A stretch of DNA of 37,678 bases, from contig JAEUUA010000011.1 of NCBI GenBank assembly GCA_016787755.1, positions 1 through 37,678 on the forward strand, in the 5' to 3' direction. Below the pieces are notes generated by a model. That model ran no database searches and was not told where the DNA came from. It worked only from the letters and a program-made list of their open reading frames with translations. Positions 18,125 to 27,108 of the stretch are shown one piece after another; within the stretch, counting starts at the first letter, position 1, and the number at the start of each line of letters is the position of its first letter. The translations under genes were made by a program, and so were the position numbers. The stretch is from Cyclobacteriaceae bacterium (lineage in GTDB: Bacteria > Bacteroidota > Bacteroidia > Cytophagales > Cyclobacteriaceae).

Positions 18125-18403
18125 ATGAAGTCAGCGTATCAAGAAGAGTTAGCCGAGTTATTAGAAGTCGTTGCAGTAACCGATGTAAATGATCTGGTAG
18201 TATTCAATGATGATTTCAATACGTTTGATCATGTCATTCAAACGTTGATCAGGGTGTGTAAACATACCACTGAACAAGCAGAGCAATGCACGTGGTTAAT
18301 TCATTATAAAGGAAAGTGTGCTGTAAAATCCGGATCGATGGATGAGTTAAAGCCTATGCGCGAATCCATTGTAGATGCTGGAATTGATGCACGAATCCTA
18401 TAA
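18125..18403 (+). CDS. clpS: ATP-dependent Clp protease adaptor ClpS
   Basis: A 92-residue protein matching the ClpS core. The N-degron pocket residues appear as N28-D29-D30-F in VVFNDDF, with the following FDHVIQTLIRV helix. H60 in IHYKGK matches the conserved His of the family (HYQGK in Escherichia coli). The C-terminal helix ESIVDAGIDARIL fits the last family element. ClpS delivers proteins with destabilising N-terminal residues to a Clp unfoldase; ClpC, encoded at 6280-8835, is the likely partner. It has its own upstream -7 element and is followed by recR after 28 bases. Confidence 0.88.
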   Translation: MKSAYQEELAELLEVVAVTDVNDLVVFNDDFNTFDHVIQTLIRVCKHTTEQAEQCTWLIHYKGKCAVKSGSMDELKPMRESIVDAGIDARIL

Positions 18404-18431
18404 TATTCAAATTACCTAAGCAAAACGTGTT

Positions 18432-19040
18432 GTGGAGTTTCCTTCCAAACTGATTGAAGATGCTGTGAATGAAATTGCCAAGCTGCCAGGCATTGGAAAG
18501 AAAACAGCCCTCAGGTTGGTATTGCATCTTGTTAAAGAGAATAAACAAAAGACAGCCTCGCTTACAGATGCATTGAGCAAGATGCGTGAGAATATCCGGT
18601 TTTGTAAAACGTGCCATAATATTTCGGATGAAGAAGAATGTTCTATTTGCCGCAGTCACCGCAGGGACAAAAGTTTGCTGTGCGTAGTAGAAGAAAGCAA
18701 AGACGTAATGGCCATTGAGAATACGTCACAATTTATAGGTATATACCACGTGCTTGGTGGAATTATATCACCCATGAATGGCATAGGCCCTTCTGATCTA
18801 AAAATTGATTCATTGATTGAACGCATAACCCAGGCGCATGGAAGTGTAACTGAAATTATCCTCGCGCTTAGCCCTACCATGGAAGGCGATACTACCGCGT
18901 TTTATATCAATCGCAGATTAAAGGAACATCCCGTAAAGGTTACAACGATTGCACGCGGTGTTTCAGTGGGGGGCGATTTAGAATACACCGATGAGATTAC
19001 GCTGGGGCGGAGTATTTTGGGGAGAACCTTATTCAGTTAA
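18432..19040 (+). CDS. recR: Recombination protein RecR
   Basis: A 202-residue protein of the RecFOR pathway, which loads RecA on gapped DNA. It has the N-terminal helix-hairpin-helix (LPGIGKKTALRL), a four-cysteine zinc finger (C58, C61, C70, C73), the Toprim domain starting LLCVVEESKDVMAIE, and the C-terminal TTIARGVSVGGDLEYTDEITL. The start codon is GTG. It begins 28 bases after clpS and is probably in the same transcript. Confidence 0.97.
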   Translation: MEFPSKLIEDAVNEIAKLPGIGKKTALRLVLHLVKENKQKTASLTDALSKMRENIRFCKTCHNISDEEECSICRSHRRDKSLLCVVEESKDVMAIENTSQFIGIYHVLGGIISPMNGIGPSDLKIDSLIERITQAHGSVTEIILALSPTMEGDTTAFYINRRLKEHPVKVTTIARGVSVGGDLEYTDEITLGRSILGRTLFS

Positions 19041-19113
19041 CCGCATTTCTCCTTGCCAAAAGCCTTATTAATTTCTTTCTTTGGGGCGCTTTTATGAAAC
19101 CCTATAATTTCCT

Positions 19114-20310
19114 ATGAATCAACTTTCCGACCGCATTAACGCAATTGAAGAATCAGCCACCTTAGCCATGGCTGCCAAAGCCCGTGAATTTAAAAGTCGT
19201 GGTATTGATGTTATTAATTTAAGTCTGGGTGAACCTGATTTTAAAACGCCCCAGCATATTTGCGATGCTGCAAAAAAAGCAATAGATGAAGGAAAGTATT
19301 TTTCGTACCCCCCGGTAGCAGGCTATCCCGATTTGCGTGAGGCGCTAGCGGCTAAGTATCAAAAAGAAAATAATGTGCCTTACAAGGCCGAGAATATTGT
19401 CGTTTCAAATGGAGCCAAGCAATCCATTGCCAATGTGATGTTAGCTCTGCTAAACCCAGGTGATGAGGTAATAATCTTCGCTCCATATTGGGTAAGTTAC
19501 GATGCATTGGTTCGGTTAACAGAAGCCACGCCCGTGATTGTAAAAGGAACTCTTGAAAATGATTTTAAAGTAACTGCCGCTCAAGTTGAGAAAGCAATTA
19601 CATCAAAAACTAAGGCCCTCATTTTTTCTTCACCGTGTAATCCAACAGGATCGGTGTTTACTAAAAAAGACCTGCAGGCCATTGCCATGGTTGTATTAAA
19701 GCATCCGAACTTGTTGGTCATTTCAGATGAAATATACGAACACATCAATTTTACTGGAGATCAAACCAGTATTGCCTCATTGCCGGGTATGTTTGAAAGA
19801 ACCATTACCGTAAATGGATTTGCTAAAGGCTTTGCGATGACCGGATGGCGTGTGGGGTACATTGCGGCTCCTAAGTGGATTGCTGATGGCAGTAATAAAG
19901 TACAAGGCCAAATCACCTCTGCCAATTGCTCTATTTCACAACGGGGTGCATTGGCTGCCATTAGTGGAGACCTGACACCAACCCATGAAATGGTAAAGCA
20001 CTATCATAAGCGAAGAGACATAGTATATAATTTATTGAAAGATATTCCAGGCATTAAAGCGAACTATCCACAAGGAGCATTTTATTTTTTCCCTGATGTA
20101 AGTTATTATTATGGAAAATCGAATGGTGAAAGGACGATTAAAAATGGTGATGACTTTTGTTTGTTCATGCTTGAGCAGGGTCATGTATCGCTTGTGCCTG
20201 GCGGAGCGTTTGGAGAAGAAAATTGTATTCGGTTATCGTATGCTGCGTCTGAGAAAGATTTAATAGAAGCCATGAGCAGAATGAAAAAGGCATTGGCAGA
20301 CTTTAAATAA
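19114..20310 (+). CDS. Aspartate aminotransferase (class I/II, AspC-type)
   Basis: A 398-residue fold-type I PLP enzyme. Conserved residues are visible: N176 in CNPTG, D205 and Y208 in ISDEIYEH, the Schiff-base Lys238 in NGFAKGF, and R246 in GWRVGY. The N-terminus INLSLGEPDF is typical of subgroup I-gamma aminotransferases of this length, which use aspartate/2-oxoglutarate; some are prephenate aminotransferases. It begins 74 bases after recR and two bases before the next gene, so it is in an operon with the PfkB kinase gene. Confidence 0.9.
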   Translation: MNQLSDRINAIEESATLAMAAKAREFKSRGIDVINLSLGEPDFKTPQHICDAAKKAIDEGKYFSYPPVAGYPDLREALAAKYQKENNVPYKAENIVVSNGAKQSIANVMLALLNPGDEVIIFAPYWVSYDALVRLTEATPVIVKGTLENDFKVTAAQVEKAITSKTKALIFSSPCNPTGSVFTKKDLQAIAMVVLKHPNLLVISDEIYEHINFTGDQTSIASLPGMFERTITVNGFAKGFAMTGWRVGYIAAPKWIADGSNKVQGQITSANCSISQRGALAAISGDLTPTHEMVKHYHKRRDIVYNLLKDIPGIKANYPQGAFYFFPDVSYYYGKSNGERTIKNGDDFCLFMLEQGHVSLVPGGAFGEENCIRLSYAASEKDLIEAMSRMKKALADFK

Positions 20311-20312
20311 AA

Positions 20313-21302
20313 ATGACAAAACAATCGCTGCCCGATATTTTTAAGTCGTTCAATAATCTCCGAGTGCTTATTATCGGTGATGTTATGCTGGACAGTTATA
20401 TCTGGGGAGCTGTGGAACGAATTTCACCGGAAGCGCCTGTTCCCGTTGTTAATGTTAAAAAGCGTGATGTACGATTGGGGGGTGCAGCCAACGTTGCGCT
20501 TAATATTCAGGCGTTGGGAGCAATGCCTGTTTTAGTAGCACTTTGTGGAGCTGATGATGCCGGTAAAAAATTGCGATCAATATTGGAAGAACAAAACATG
20601 CCCACAGAGGGATTGGTGGATTCTTCTTATCGACCAACTACAGTAAAAACCCGGGTGATTGCCAGTAGTCAACACGTGGTGCGGGTGGATGAAGAGTCAG
20701 ATAAAGTAGCGGATGCACATGAAGAAATTGAATTATTAAAGTGCATTGAAAAGTTATTGCCTTCCTGCCACGTGGTAATTTTTGAGGATTACGACAAAGG
20801 CGTGTTGAATCCTTCCATCATTGAGAAGACTGTTGGGTGGACTCAGAAGCTCGGCATTCCAACAGTAGTTGATCCTAAGAAGAGAAATTTTTTAGCGTAT
20901 AAGGGAGTAACGCTCTTCAAGCCTAACCTGAAAGAAATGCGCGAGGGATTAAAAGTTGAGTTGGAATCGGGAAATCAAAAACAACTTGAAAAAGCTATTG
21001 CTTTATTAAAGGATAAACTTTCTATAAATGGAGTTCTGGCATCTTTGTCTGAACAGGGTGTATACATTGAGTACAGCGATGAGAAAATTTTGTTACCCGC
21101 ACATCCACGCGAAATTGCCGATGTTTCAGGTGCGGGTGATACAGTCGTAAGCATTGCCGCTTTATGTGTTGCGCTAAATTTGCCCGCTAAACAAATTGCT
21201 GCACTTTCTAATTTAGGAGGTGGACTTGTATGTCAGCACGTAGGGGTTGTGCCTGTTGATAGGGATGAGTTGCTGGCAGAGGCAATGCGTGAAAGAATTT
21301 AA
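20313..21302 (+). CDS. D-glycero-D-manno-heptose-7-phosphate kinase-like protein (HldE N-domain type)
   Basis: A 329-residue PfkB/ribokinase-fold sugar kinase. The signature VERISPEAPVPVV (35-46) and the LGGAANVALNIQALGA block are diagnostic for the HldE/RfaE kinase domain, which phosphorylates heptose 7-phosphate at C1 for LPS-core or S-layer sugar precursors. The catalytic motif GAGDT is at 273-277. The cytidylyltransferase domain of bifunctional HldE is absent, so a separate HldC-like enzyme would be needed. It sits two bases after the aminotransferase gene and is convergent with the next gene. Confidence 0.88.
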   Translation: MTKQSLPDIFKSFNNLRVLIIGDVMLDSYIWGAVERISPEAPVPVVNVKKRDVRLGGAANVALNIQALGAMPVLVALCGADDAGKKLRSILEEQNMPTEGLVDSSYRPTTVKTRVIASSQHVVRVDEESDKVADAHEEIELLKCIEKLLPSCHVVIFEDYDKGVLNPSIIEKTVGWTQKLGIPTVVDPKKRNFLAYKGVTLFKPNLKEMREGLKVELESGNQKQLEKAIALLKDKLSINGVLASLSEQGVYIEYSDEKILLPAHPREIADVSGAGDTVVSIAALCVALNLPAKQIAALSNLGGGLVCQHVGVVPVDRDELLAEAMRERI

Positions 21303-21305
21303 CAT

Positions 21306-22517
21306 TTAATTGTCTTTAAATTGCTTTTCAAGGGGCCCGTGTTTTTCTAAGTCCTCAATAATCTTTCTGTCTAAAGGACTTTCTTTTATTACGTTATAAT
21401 TATCCCAAAACTCTTTATTGTACGGCAAGTCTTGATACTGAAGCCCGTAGTTTTTCATTTTCTCTGTGGTAGCGATTCGAAGGGAGGTATTGGGGAATAC
21501 TTCGTTGATGAGTAGTGATTGGCTTAGCTCGGTTTCAAACTTTAGTTCTTTAGTTTTTATATTATACCAGTTAATTTTGGAGTTAACCGTGATGTAATTT
21601 AAATAGTACTTTCCCTCGTAGTGTTTAAAATCAATCACTCGCTTTAAGTTAACGAACCTGCTTTCCAACCCTCGCTTTTTAGTAAGGTCTTCTTCCTGGT
21701 TGCTTTCATATTCTGTGTGGATGATTGCGTAGGTTCCCTTTTCAACAAAAACCTTTAAAAAGTAAGATTGCTTATTGCTTACCACAAAAATTTCGTGACC
21801 ATTATAATAGGAATCTTTTTCACGCTTTAATCTGTTAAAAAAAATTTCCTCATTTGGAAATTGCCGATAGCGAATACTGTTATGAAGAAGCAGGTCTTCC
21901 AATAAATTGTCCTGATCAAAATAGGCGGTAAACTTGCTTGCATATCCTAAGCTTCGCCTTACCTCCAGTAATCCAACCCGCTCTCTTAATTTATATTTAT
22001 TCCGAGGTTCCCGGTAGTCTTCATCATACACTTTTACAGCTGCTTCCAATAAGGAAATATAATCTCCACCAACTTTTTTTAAATCTCGATAAAATCCATC
22101 CATCAGGTAAGGTTGCATCGGATAATTCTGCTCAATGCGTGAAAGGGCAATCTGTAAAATTTCGCCCCCGCTAAGAGAATCAGAAATTAATACTTCCTCT
22201 AAAACCCGGGTCGATTTTTTTATTTCGATTACAAACGCTTTTGTTCCAATCAATGTCCAAATGGGGGCTTCAAAAGTTTCGTACCCAAGCATATTTATCA
22301 CGAGTAAATCATTTTGCAATTCCTGCGGAATATGAAAATCAAACTCGCCCTGCAGGTTTGTGATCGTTCCAATTGATTTACCTTTGATTCCAATAGTTGC
22401 AAAAGGAAGGGGTTCTTTTGTTTCCTTGTCAATGGCCGTCCCCGAAAGGGTAATTTTTTGACCCTGCAAGCAAAAGGGTAAGAGCAGTAAAACGTACACA
22501 GAAAATAGATACCTCAT
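21306..22517 (-). CDS. Secreted protein with carboxypeptidase regulatory-like domain
   Basis: A 403-residue protein with a signal peptide (MRYLFSVYVLLLLPFCLQGQ). An N-terminal CarboxypepD_reg-like beta-sandwich follows (about 22-110), shown by SGTAIDKETKEPLPFATI, then GTITNLQGEFDF and VINMLGYE. This is the domain that opens many TonB-dependent receptors and surface proteins of Bacteroidota. No beta-barrel or plug follows; the remaining 290 residues are a mixed beta-rich region of unknown fold, similar to stand-alone CarboxypepD_reg proteins. It is convergent with the kinase gene (three-base gap) and divergent from the histidine kinase gene. Confidence 0.85.
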   Translation of the reverse strand: MRYLFSVYVLLLLPFCLQGQKITLSGTAIDKETKEPLPFATIGIKGKSIGTITNLQGEFDFHIPQELQNDLLVINMLGYETFEAPIWTLIGTKAFVIEIKKSTRVLEEVLISDSLSGGEILQIALSRIEQNYPMQPYLMDGFYRDLKKVGGDYISLLEAAVKVYDEDYREPRNKYKLRERVGLLEVRRSLGYASKFTAYFDQDNLLEDLLLHNSIRYRQFPNEEIFFNRLKREKDSYYNGHEIFVVSNKQSYFLKVFVEKGTYAIIHTEYESNQEEDLTKKRGLESRFVNLKRVIDFKHYEGKYYLNYITVNSKINWYNIKTKELKFETELSQSLLINEVFPNTSLRIATTEKMKNYGLQYQDLPYNKEFWDNYNVIKESPLDRKIIEDLEKHGPLEKQFKDN

Positions 22518-22679
22518 GTAAAGAAATGATTGGGGTTACTCAAAATACAGCTAAAGATACTGCATTGATAAATATAGACTAAGGTAAGTAAACAGGTATA
22601 AACTCGATTAATCGGTTTATTCTTACATTGGTCGGCTTTCCCTTCGAATGTTTAATTTTATAAGATAATCTGCCAGACT

Positions 22680-23807
22680 ATGAAGTGGTTGGACGCGATA
22701 CCCAGGGTATGGAAAAGGGCTTATCTTTTCATTTGTCTTTGGTATGCCATCAATTTTACAATCAGTGCCGTATTAGAGTGGAAATTTGTAAAGCCGGAAT
22801 ATTATGTATTGTGGACAGCACTTTTTTTACTGGAAGCGCTCTGCGTTTTTATCCTGATCATATTTTTATGGTCCTATTGGCTCTTTAAGTTTCCACCTGT
22901 TTGGCAAATAACGGGTCATGTGTTGGGTATTATAGTTTTCTTTTTAGTAATGGGCACTCTATCCTATTACTTCACCGATTACCTGGAAGGTTTTGTGTAT
23001 TGGGAACACTGGGAAGAGTATATGGTGGGTTTATTAAGCAGTTGGGATGCACTTCGTATTCACGATCAGTATATTATTACGGTGGGGGTGTATTATGTGA
23101 TCCAGTATTTTCAAGGGTTAGAAAAACAGGAAAAGGAGAAAAGTGAGTTGGCAATCCGAAATAAAGAAATGCAAATTTCGTTGTTGAAATCTCAAATCAA
23201 CCCACATTTTCTTTTCAATACATTAAACTCTATTAGCACATTGGTTCATTCCAGTAAGGAAAAAGCTCGCAAGGTTATCAATCAGCTTTCAGATATTTTC
23301 AGATATGCACTGGATTCGCACAACGGAGAAATGGTGAAGCTGATTCATGAAATTGAATTTATAGACAACTATGTGCGTATTCAGCAGGTTCGGTTCGGAG
23401 ATCGCTTGAAATTTGAAAAGCATATTGACTCAACCTGCTTAGGCATTAGTATTCCGCCAATGATTTTGCAGCCATTAGTCGAAAACTCTGTTAAATATGG
23501 CATTGCACCAAAAGAAGAGGGTGGAACGATCACACTTACAGTGAAACGGACAGGGGCTGTTATCTTTTTTGAAGTGAAGGATGATGGATTAGGATCGAAA
23601 GCAATAAAAGTAATGGATGGAAGTTCAAGCGGAGTAGGGATGATGAACACTGACCTTCGGTTAAAAAGTTATTTTGGGGTTCGGTCTCACCTGCGGGTAT
23701 TAGCAACCGAGTTTGGTTATGCGGTAAGTTTTGTTTTGGAAGACAAACAAGTACCCAGTGAGAAAATCATCGAACCAATTTCGGATCCGATACTACAAGA
23801 CAACTAA
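22680..23807 (+). CDS. LytS/YehU-type sensor histidine kinase
   Basis: A 375-residue kinase with four membrane helices (about 15-33, 44-68, 79-98 and 131-146). A short coiled coil (EKQEKEKSELAIRNKEMQ) leads into the His_kinase domain. The phospho-acceptor is H176 in SQINPHFLFNTLNSI. The ATP-binding part has PMILQPLVENSVKYG (N269) and DDGLG (301-305). No extracellular sensor domain is present, so sensing is probably by the membrane part. It is followed by a LytTR regulator gene 11 bases downstream, forming a two-component pair. The signal is unknown. Confidence 0.94.
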   Translation: MKWLDAIPRVWKRAYLFICLWYAINFTISAVLEWKFVKPEYYVLWTALFLLEALCVFILIIFLWSYWLFKFPPVWQITGHVLGIIVFFLVMGTLSYYFTDYLEGFVYWEHWEEYMVGLLSSWDALRIHDQYIITVGVYYVIQYFQGLEKQEKEKSELAIRNKEMQISLLKSQINPHFLFNTLNSISTLVHSSKEKARKVINQLSDIFRYALDSHNGEMVKLIHEIEFIDNYVRIQQVRFGDRLKFEKHIDSTCLGISIPPMILQPLVENSVKYGIAPKEEGGTITLTVKRTGAVIFFEVKDDGLGSKAIKVMDGSSSGVGMMNTDLRLKSYFGVRSHLRVLATEFGYAVSFVLEDKQVPSEKIIEPISDPILQDN

Positions 23808-23818
23808 AAAAGGGAACT

Positions 23819-24565
23819 ATGAACACAACCTGTTTAATTATTGATGATGAAAAACTTGCCCGTGAGCTACTAACGGAATTCCTGGAATCATTTCCTCAAA
23901 TAGAAGTGATAGGCGAGTGCAGCAAAGGCACCGAAGCGGTAGAACAAATAAATAAACTTAAACCTGATCTTATTTTTCTGGATGTGCAAATGCCGGGAAT
24001 GAATGGCTTTGATGTGCTTGATGAAATTGAACATGAGCCCTACGTTATATTTACCACAGCCTACGACCAATATGCCATTAAAGCTTTTGAGCGTAATGCG
24101 GTTGATTATGTATTGAAGCCGTTGGATCAGGAACGCTTTAAGTTAGCAGTTGATCGCGCGTTGAAGCAGAAGAAAATGGAAGAAGGAAATCTGGAAGGTT
24201 TGCTGGACAGTCTTCGCACTGTTAATTCGAGAACCTCATACGACTCGCACGTATTCGTTCAGAAATCTGAAAAGTTATTTAACCTTCCGGTGGAGGATAT
24301 TATTTATTTGGAGGCATCCGGTGACTACACGATCATCTCAACAAAAAATGATCAATTTGTAAGTTCTAGTGGAATTGGAAAGTTGGAAGAACTGATGAAT
24401 CCAGACACGTTTATTCGTGTGCATCGTTCTACCATCATTAATGTAAATTCATTAAAAGAAATCGAACGGCACTTTAATGGAGGGATGGTGGTAAAAATGC
24501 AAAACGGAAAGAGTTTTCCGGTGAGCCGTACCTATGCAAAATTGATTCGAAAGAAAGTAGTGTAA
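23819..24565 (+). CDS. LytTR family response regulator
   Basis: A 248-residue regulator. The receiver domain (1-120) has the acidic pair D9-D10, phospho-acceptor D55 in LIFLDVQMPGMNGFD, T79 in FTTAYDQYA, and K109 in YVLKPLD. The LytTR DNA-binding domain (about 141-248) shows VEDIIYLEASGDYTII, IRVHRSTIINV and FPVSRTY. It forms a pair with the LytS-type kinase encoded just upstream. Targets are not known; LytTR proteins bind direct repeats in promoters. Confidence 0.95.
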   Translation: MNTTCLIIDDEKLARELLTEFLESFPQIEVIGECSKGTEAVEQINKLKPDLIFLDVQMPGMNGFDVLDEIEHEPYVIFTTAYDQYAIKAFERNAVDYVLKPLDQERFKLAVDRALKQKKMEEGNLEGLLDSLRTVNSRTSYDSHVFVQKSEKLFNLPVEDIIYLEASGDYTIISTKNDQFVSSSGIGKLEELMNPDTFIRVHRSTIINVNSLKEIERHFNGGMVVKMQNGKSFPVSRTYAKLIRKKVV

Positions 24566-24570
24566 TTATT

Positions 24571-24634
24571 TTAACCACAAAGTTCGTTGAGAGGCTCAAA
24601 TTTTCTGCATACCCTTTGCGTCCTTTGTGGTTAA
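24571..24634. repeat. Inverted TTAACCACAAAG repeat between convergent genes
   Basis: TTAACCACAAAG (24571-24582) is the reverse complement of CTTTGTGGTTAA (24623-24634). The arms enclose 40 bases and are flanked by T-rich runs. It lies between the regulator gene and the convergent acetyltransferase gene. The long loop and the sequence type suggest a repeat element rather than an ordinary terminator, but either is possible. Confidence 0.6.
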
Positions 24635-24637
24635 TTT

Positions 24638-25144
24638 TTATAGCTTTTTCTCCAGCACAACAAACTCCAACTTCATTTTTGGTTGACCAAATAGTGGATC
24701 CGTAAATGCGAATGGTTTACGGTCTCCTGTAAGTTGGTAACCGTGGCGCACATACCAATCAATTAATTCTTTACGTACCGAAATAACCGTCATGAAAATC
24801 GAAGCGCATGATTGGCTTTTTGCTTCTGCTTCGGCAGCCTTTAAGAGTGTTTTGCCAATTCCTTTGCCTTGCAGATTGGGGCGGACGGTGAGCATTCCCA
24901 AATAGAGTTTTCCTTCACTCTTTTTTAACTCAACACAACCTAGTATTTCACCTTCTTCAACATATTTTAAAAGCGTTGTGCCTTGTGTTTTAATTAGTTC
25001 AGCAATTCCATCTGTGTCAATGCGAGTGCCGTCTAACAAATCAGCTTCAGTAGTCCATCCCTGGCGAGATGAATCGCCCCGATAGGCAGAGTTAACCAAC
25101 GCGTTTAGTTCGGGAGCGTCTTCAACAATGGCTTTGGTAATCAT
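24638..25144 (-). CDS. GNAT family N-acetyltransferase
   Basis: A 168-residue acetyltransferase. Motif A, LTVRPNLQGKGIGKTLL (85-101), contains the acetyl-CoA pyrophosphate loop QGKGIGK. VELKKSEGKLYLGML precedes it as beta4, and WYVRHGYQLTGDRKPF forms the motif B end. The family transfers an acetyl group from acetyl-CoA to amines of small molecules, peptides or antibiotics. The acceptor cannot be predicted here. It lies in the convergent position to the LytTR gene and downstream of a repeat-bearing gap. Confidence 0.9.
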   Translation of the reverse strand: MITKAIVEDAPELNALVNSAYRGDSSRQGWTTEADLLDGTRIDTDGIAELIKTQGTTLLKYVEEGEILGCVELKKSEGKLYLGMLTVRPNLQGKGIGKTLLKAAEAEAKSQSCASIFMTVISVRKELIDWYVRHGYQLTGDRKPFAFTDPLFGQPKMKLEFVVLEKKL

Positions 25145-25346
25145 ATATAAATGATGATATAGCTACGCTGGATAATATACTAAGTTTTTGCGTGTTGTTA
25201 GTTGAGCCGGTCTTTGCCGAAGCTTCACTATGCGAAACCCTTCGTGTAGCGTGGCGGCTACCCGCTGGCAGGCTTGTCGAAACCAACTCCGATTGGACTT
25301 CGATAAACTCAGTCTGACAATGAGTATGATATGCAACATCAGTTAG
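25145..25346. repeat. Repeat-bearing gap with imperfect hairpin
   Basis: A 202-base gap with no convincing gene. It has an imperfect hairpin (CTATGCGAA, ACCC, TTCGTGTAG, about 25229-25250). It also has the second copy of the dispersed repeat at 25287-25320, matching 9652-9684. The sequence is richer in G and C than the adjoining coding DNA. No promoter is clear. Confidence 0.55.
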
Positions 25347-26828
25347 TTAATTCCCTGACTTAGATTTTTCGTTCACCTTTTTTAAATCCGGTAAATCGAA
25401 CTTATCAAATACCGATGGCTGTTTCATCATGTCCTCGATTTCTTTTACGGTACGGGGCGCAATTTTTGAGAGGTGTTCGTAGCCATCTTTCGTAATCAAA
25501 TAATCATCTTCAATACGAACCGCTATGCCCCACCACTTTTTATCACAGGCAGCATTATCTGGAATGTAAATTCCGGGTTCGATGGTTACAGTATTATTTT
25601 CCTCCAGAAGCGGGCCCCCTCGATCGTGCACATCCAGACCAATGTGATGACTAACACCATGAGGAAAGTAAAGATGCTTTTCTCCTGATTTAATAATACC
25701 TAATTGTAGTAACCCTCGATTCACCACGGCCCGACATGTATCCGTTAGTGCTGAACGCGGAGTACCCGGCTTGGTAATTTTCATCGCTTCCTCCTGTGCT
25801 TTCAATACAAGTTCATAAATCAATTTTTGTTCTGGTGAAAACTTTCCATTCACGGGAATAGTGCGGGTGATATCGGCCGTGTAACCATGAAATTCGGCTC
25901 CCAAATCCATTAATATTAGTTCCTTAGAAGATATGCTCGGCTTATAGTTGTCAATATAATGAAGGATGCACCCGTTATGTCCGGCTCCCACAATGGAGGG
26001 ATATCCTAAATCTTCCGCCTGATATTTTTTATAAACGAATTCATGAATCCCTTGAATTTCCCGCTCCGACATGCCCGGCTTAATGGCCTTCATCACTTCT
26101 ACCTGGCCCAGGCAAGAAATAGAAACTGCATTGCGAATAAGTTCAATTTCATCTTTCGTTTTAATGCCTCTCAATTTTGCCATCTGATCATTTAACCCTT
26201 TCATGTCAAGGTTATTTTTAATCGGCTCCACGGATAGTGATACACTTTTTTTCTCAGGATAATTCACCTTCACTTTAAACTGCTCAATCAAATCGTACAG
26301 ATCAGATGAATCTCTTGGATTATCGCGCACATCATTCTTAAAATCAAAGAATAGAACCTTATCGAATTTTGAGAAATCAACCGCATAGCGCTTAAACTCG
26401 CTGTTGTTAAAAGCTTGTTCAAAGCCAAGCACATCCTTAGTTCCTTTTTCGCCAAGTCTTCGGCCTGTCCACATTTCGCGCAACGCGTTACGTGGCTGCA
26501 CAAACAAAATTTCATTATAGGAGGAGCCATTGGCAGCTACCTGTTTATCTTTAAAAATGAATAGGACTGCATCGGGTTCTTTATACCCTGTTAGGTAATA
26601 GAAATCAGGATCTTGATGATACACATAGTCAACATCGTTGGCGCGATTACGCACCGGGTTGGCAAAAAAAACCGCTACCGAATTGGGGGGCAGCCCGGCC
26701 CTTAGTTGGCCTCTTCGGTCTTTATGAAAACCCTTGGAAAGAAAATCGTTGGGCATATCGGAATCCTGTGCTTGCAGCGAAAAACCGAACAAAATCAAGA
26801 GGGAGGCTAACTGTATTTTCATAGTCAT
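25347..26828 (-). CDS. Secreted Xaa-Pro aminopeptidase (M24B family)
   Basis: A 493-residue enzyme with a signal peptide (about residues 3-20; translation may start at the second Met, 26822). The N-terminal creatinase-like domain (about 27-220) includes an aminopeptidase P N-part (RRGQLRAGLPPNSVAVFFA). The C-terminal pita-bread domain has the five metal ligands D308 (LMDLGAE), D319 (TADITRT), H394 (GVSHHIGLDVHD), E417 (TIEPGIY) and E440 (VRIEDD). It removes N-terminal residues before proline and probably acts in the periplasm. All catalytic ligands are present. Confidence 0.95.
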   Translation of the reverse strand: MTMKIQLASLLILFGFSLQAQDSDMPNDFLSKGFHKDRRGQLRAGLPPNSVAVFFANPVRNRANDVDYVYHQDPDFYYLTGYKEPDAVLFIFKDKQVAANGSSYNEILFVQPRNALREMWTGRRLGEKGTKDVLGFEQAFNNSEFKRYAVDFSKFDKVLFFDFKNDVRDNPRDSSDLYDLIEQFKVKVNYPEKKSVSLSVEPIKNNLDMKGLNDQMAKLRGIKTKDEIELIRNAVSISCLGQVEVMKAIKPGMSEREIQGIHEFVYKKYQAEDLGYPSIVGAGHNGCILHYIDNYKPSISSKELILMDLGAEFHGYTADITRTIPVNGKFSPEQKLIYELVLKAQEEAMKITKPGTPRSALTDTCRAVVNRGLLQLGIIKSGEKHLYFPHGVSHHIGLDVHDRGGPLLEENNTVTIEPGIYIPDNAACDKKWWGIAVRIEDDYLITKDGYEHLSKIAPRTVKEIEDMMKQPSVFDKFDLPDLKKVNEKSKSGN

Positions 26829-27108
26829 AGTGAGTAGAGTAGGTTTTAAATATAAGGAGGATGATCAACGAATAAAATCGATTTTTTCAGGAGCCTCATT
26901 ACTTCTTTTGGACTTACTATCATTCTTCCATCTATAAGGCTTTACTGCCAGTCTTACAAAAAAATGGCACAGTTCCAGTCTTAAAAAAAGATCAGCGAGT
27001 TTCCGTATATGCATCATTCAACTTATCAAGCAGTGTAAGAGTCATGTCATCACCAACCCAAATCTCATACTTGCTCCACTCTTTTTTCCCCACTATCTTT
27101 CTCATCCG

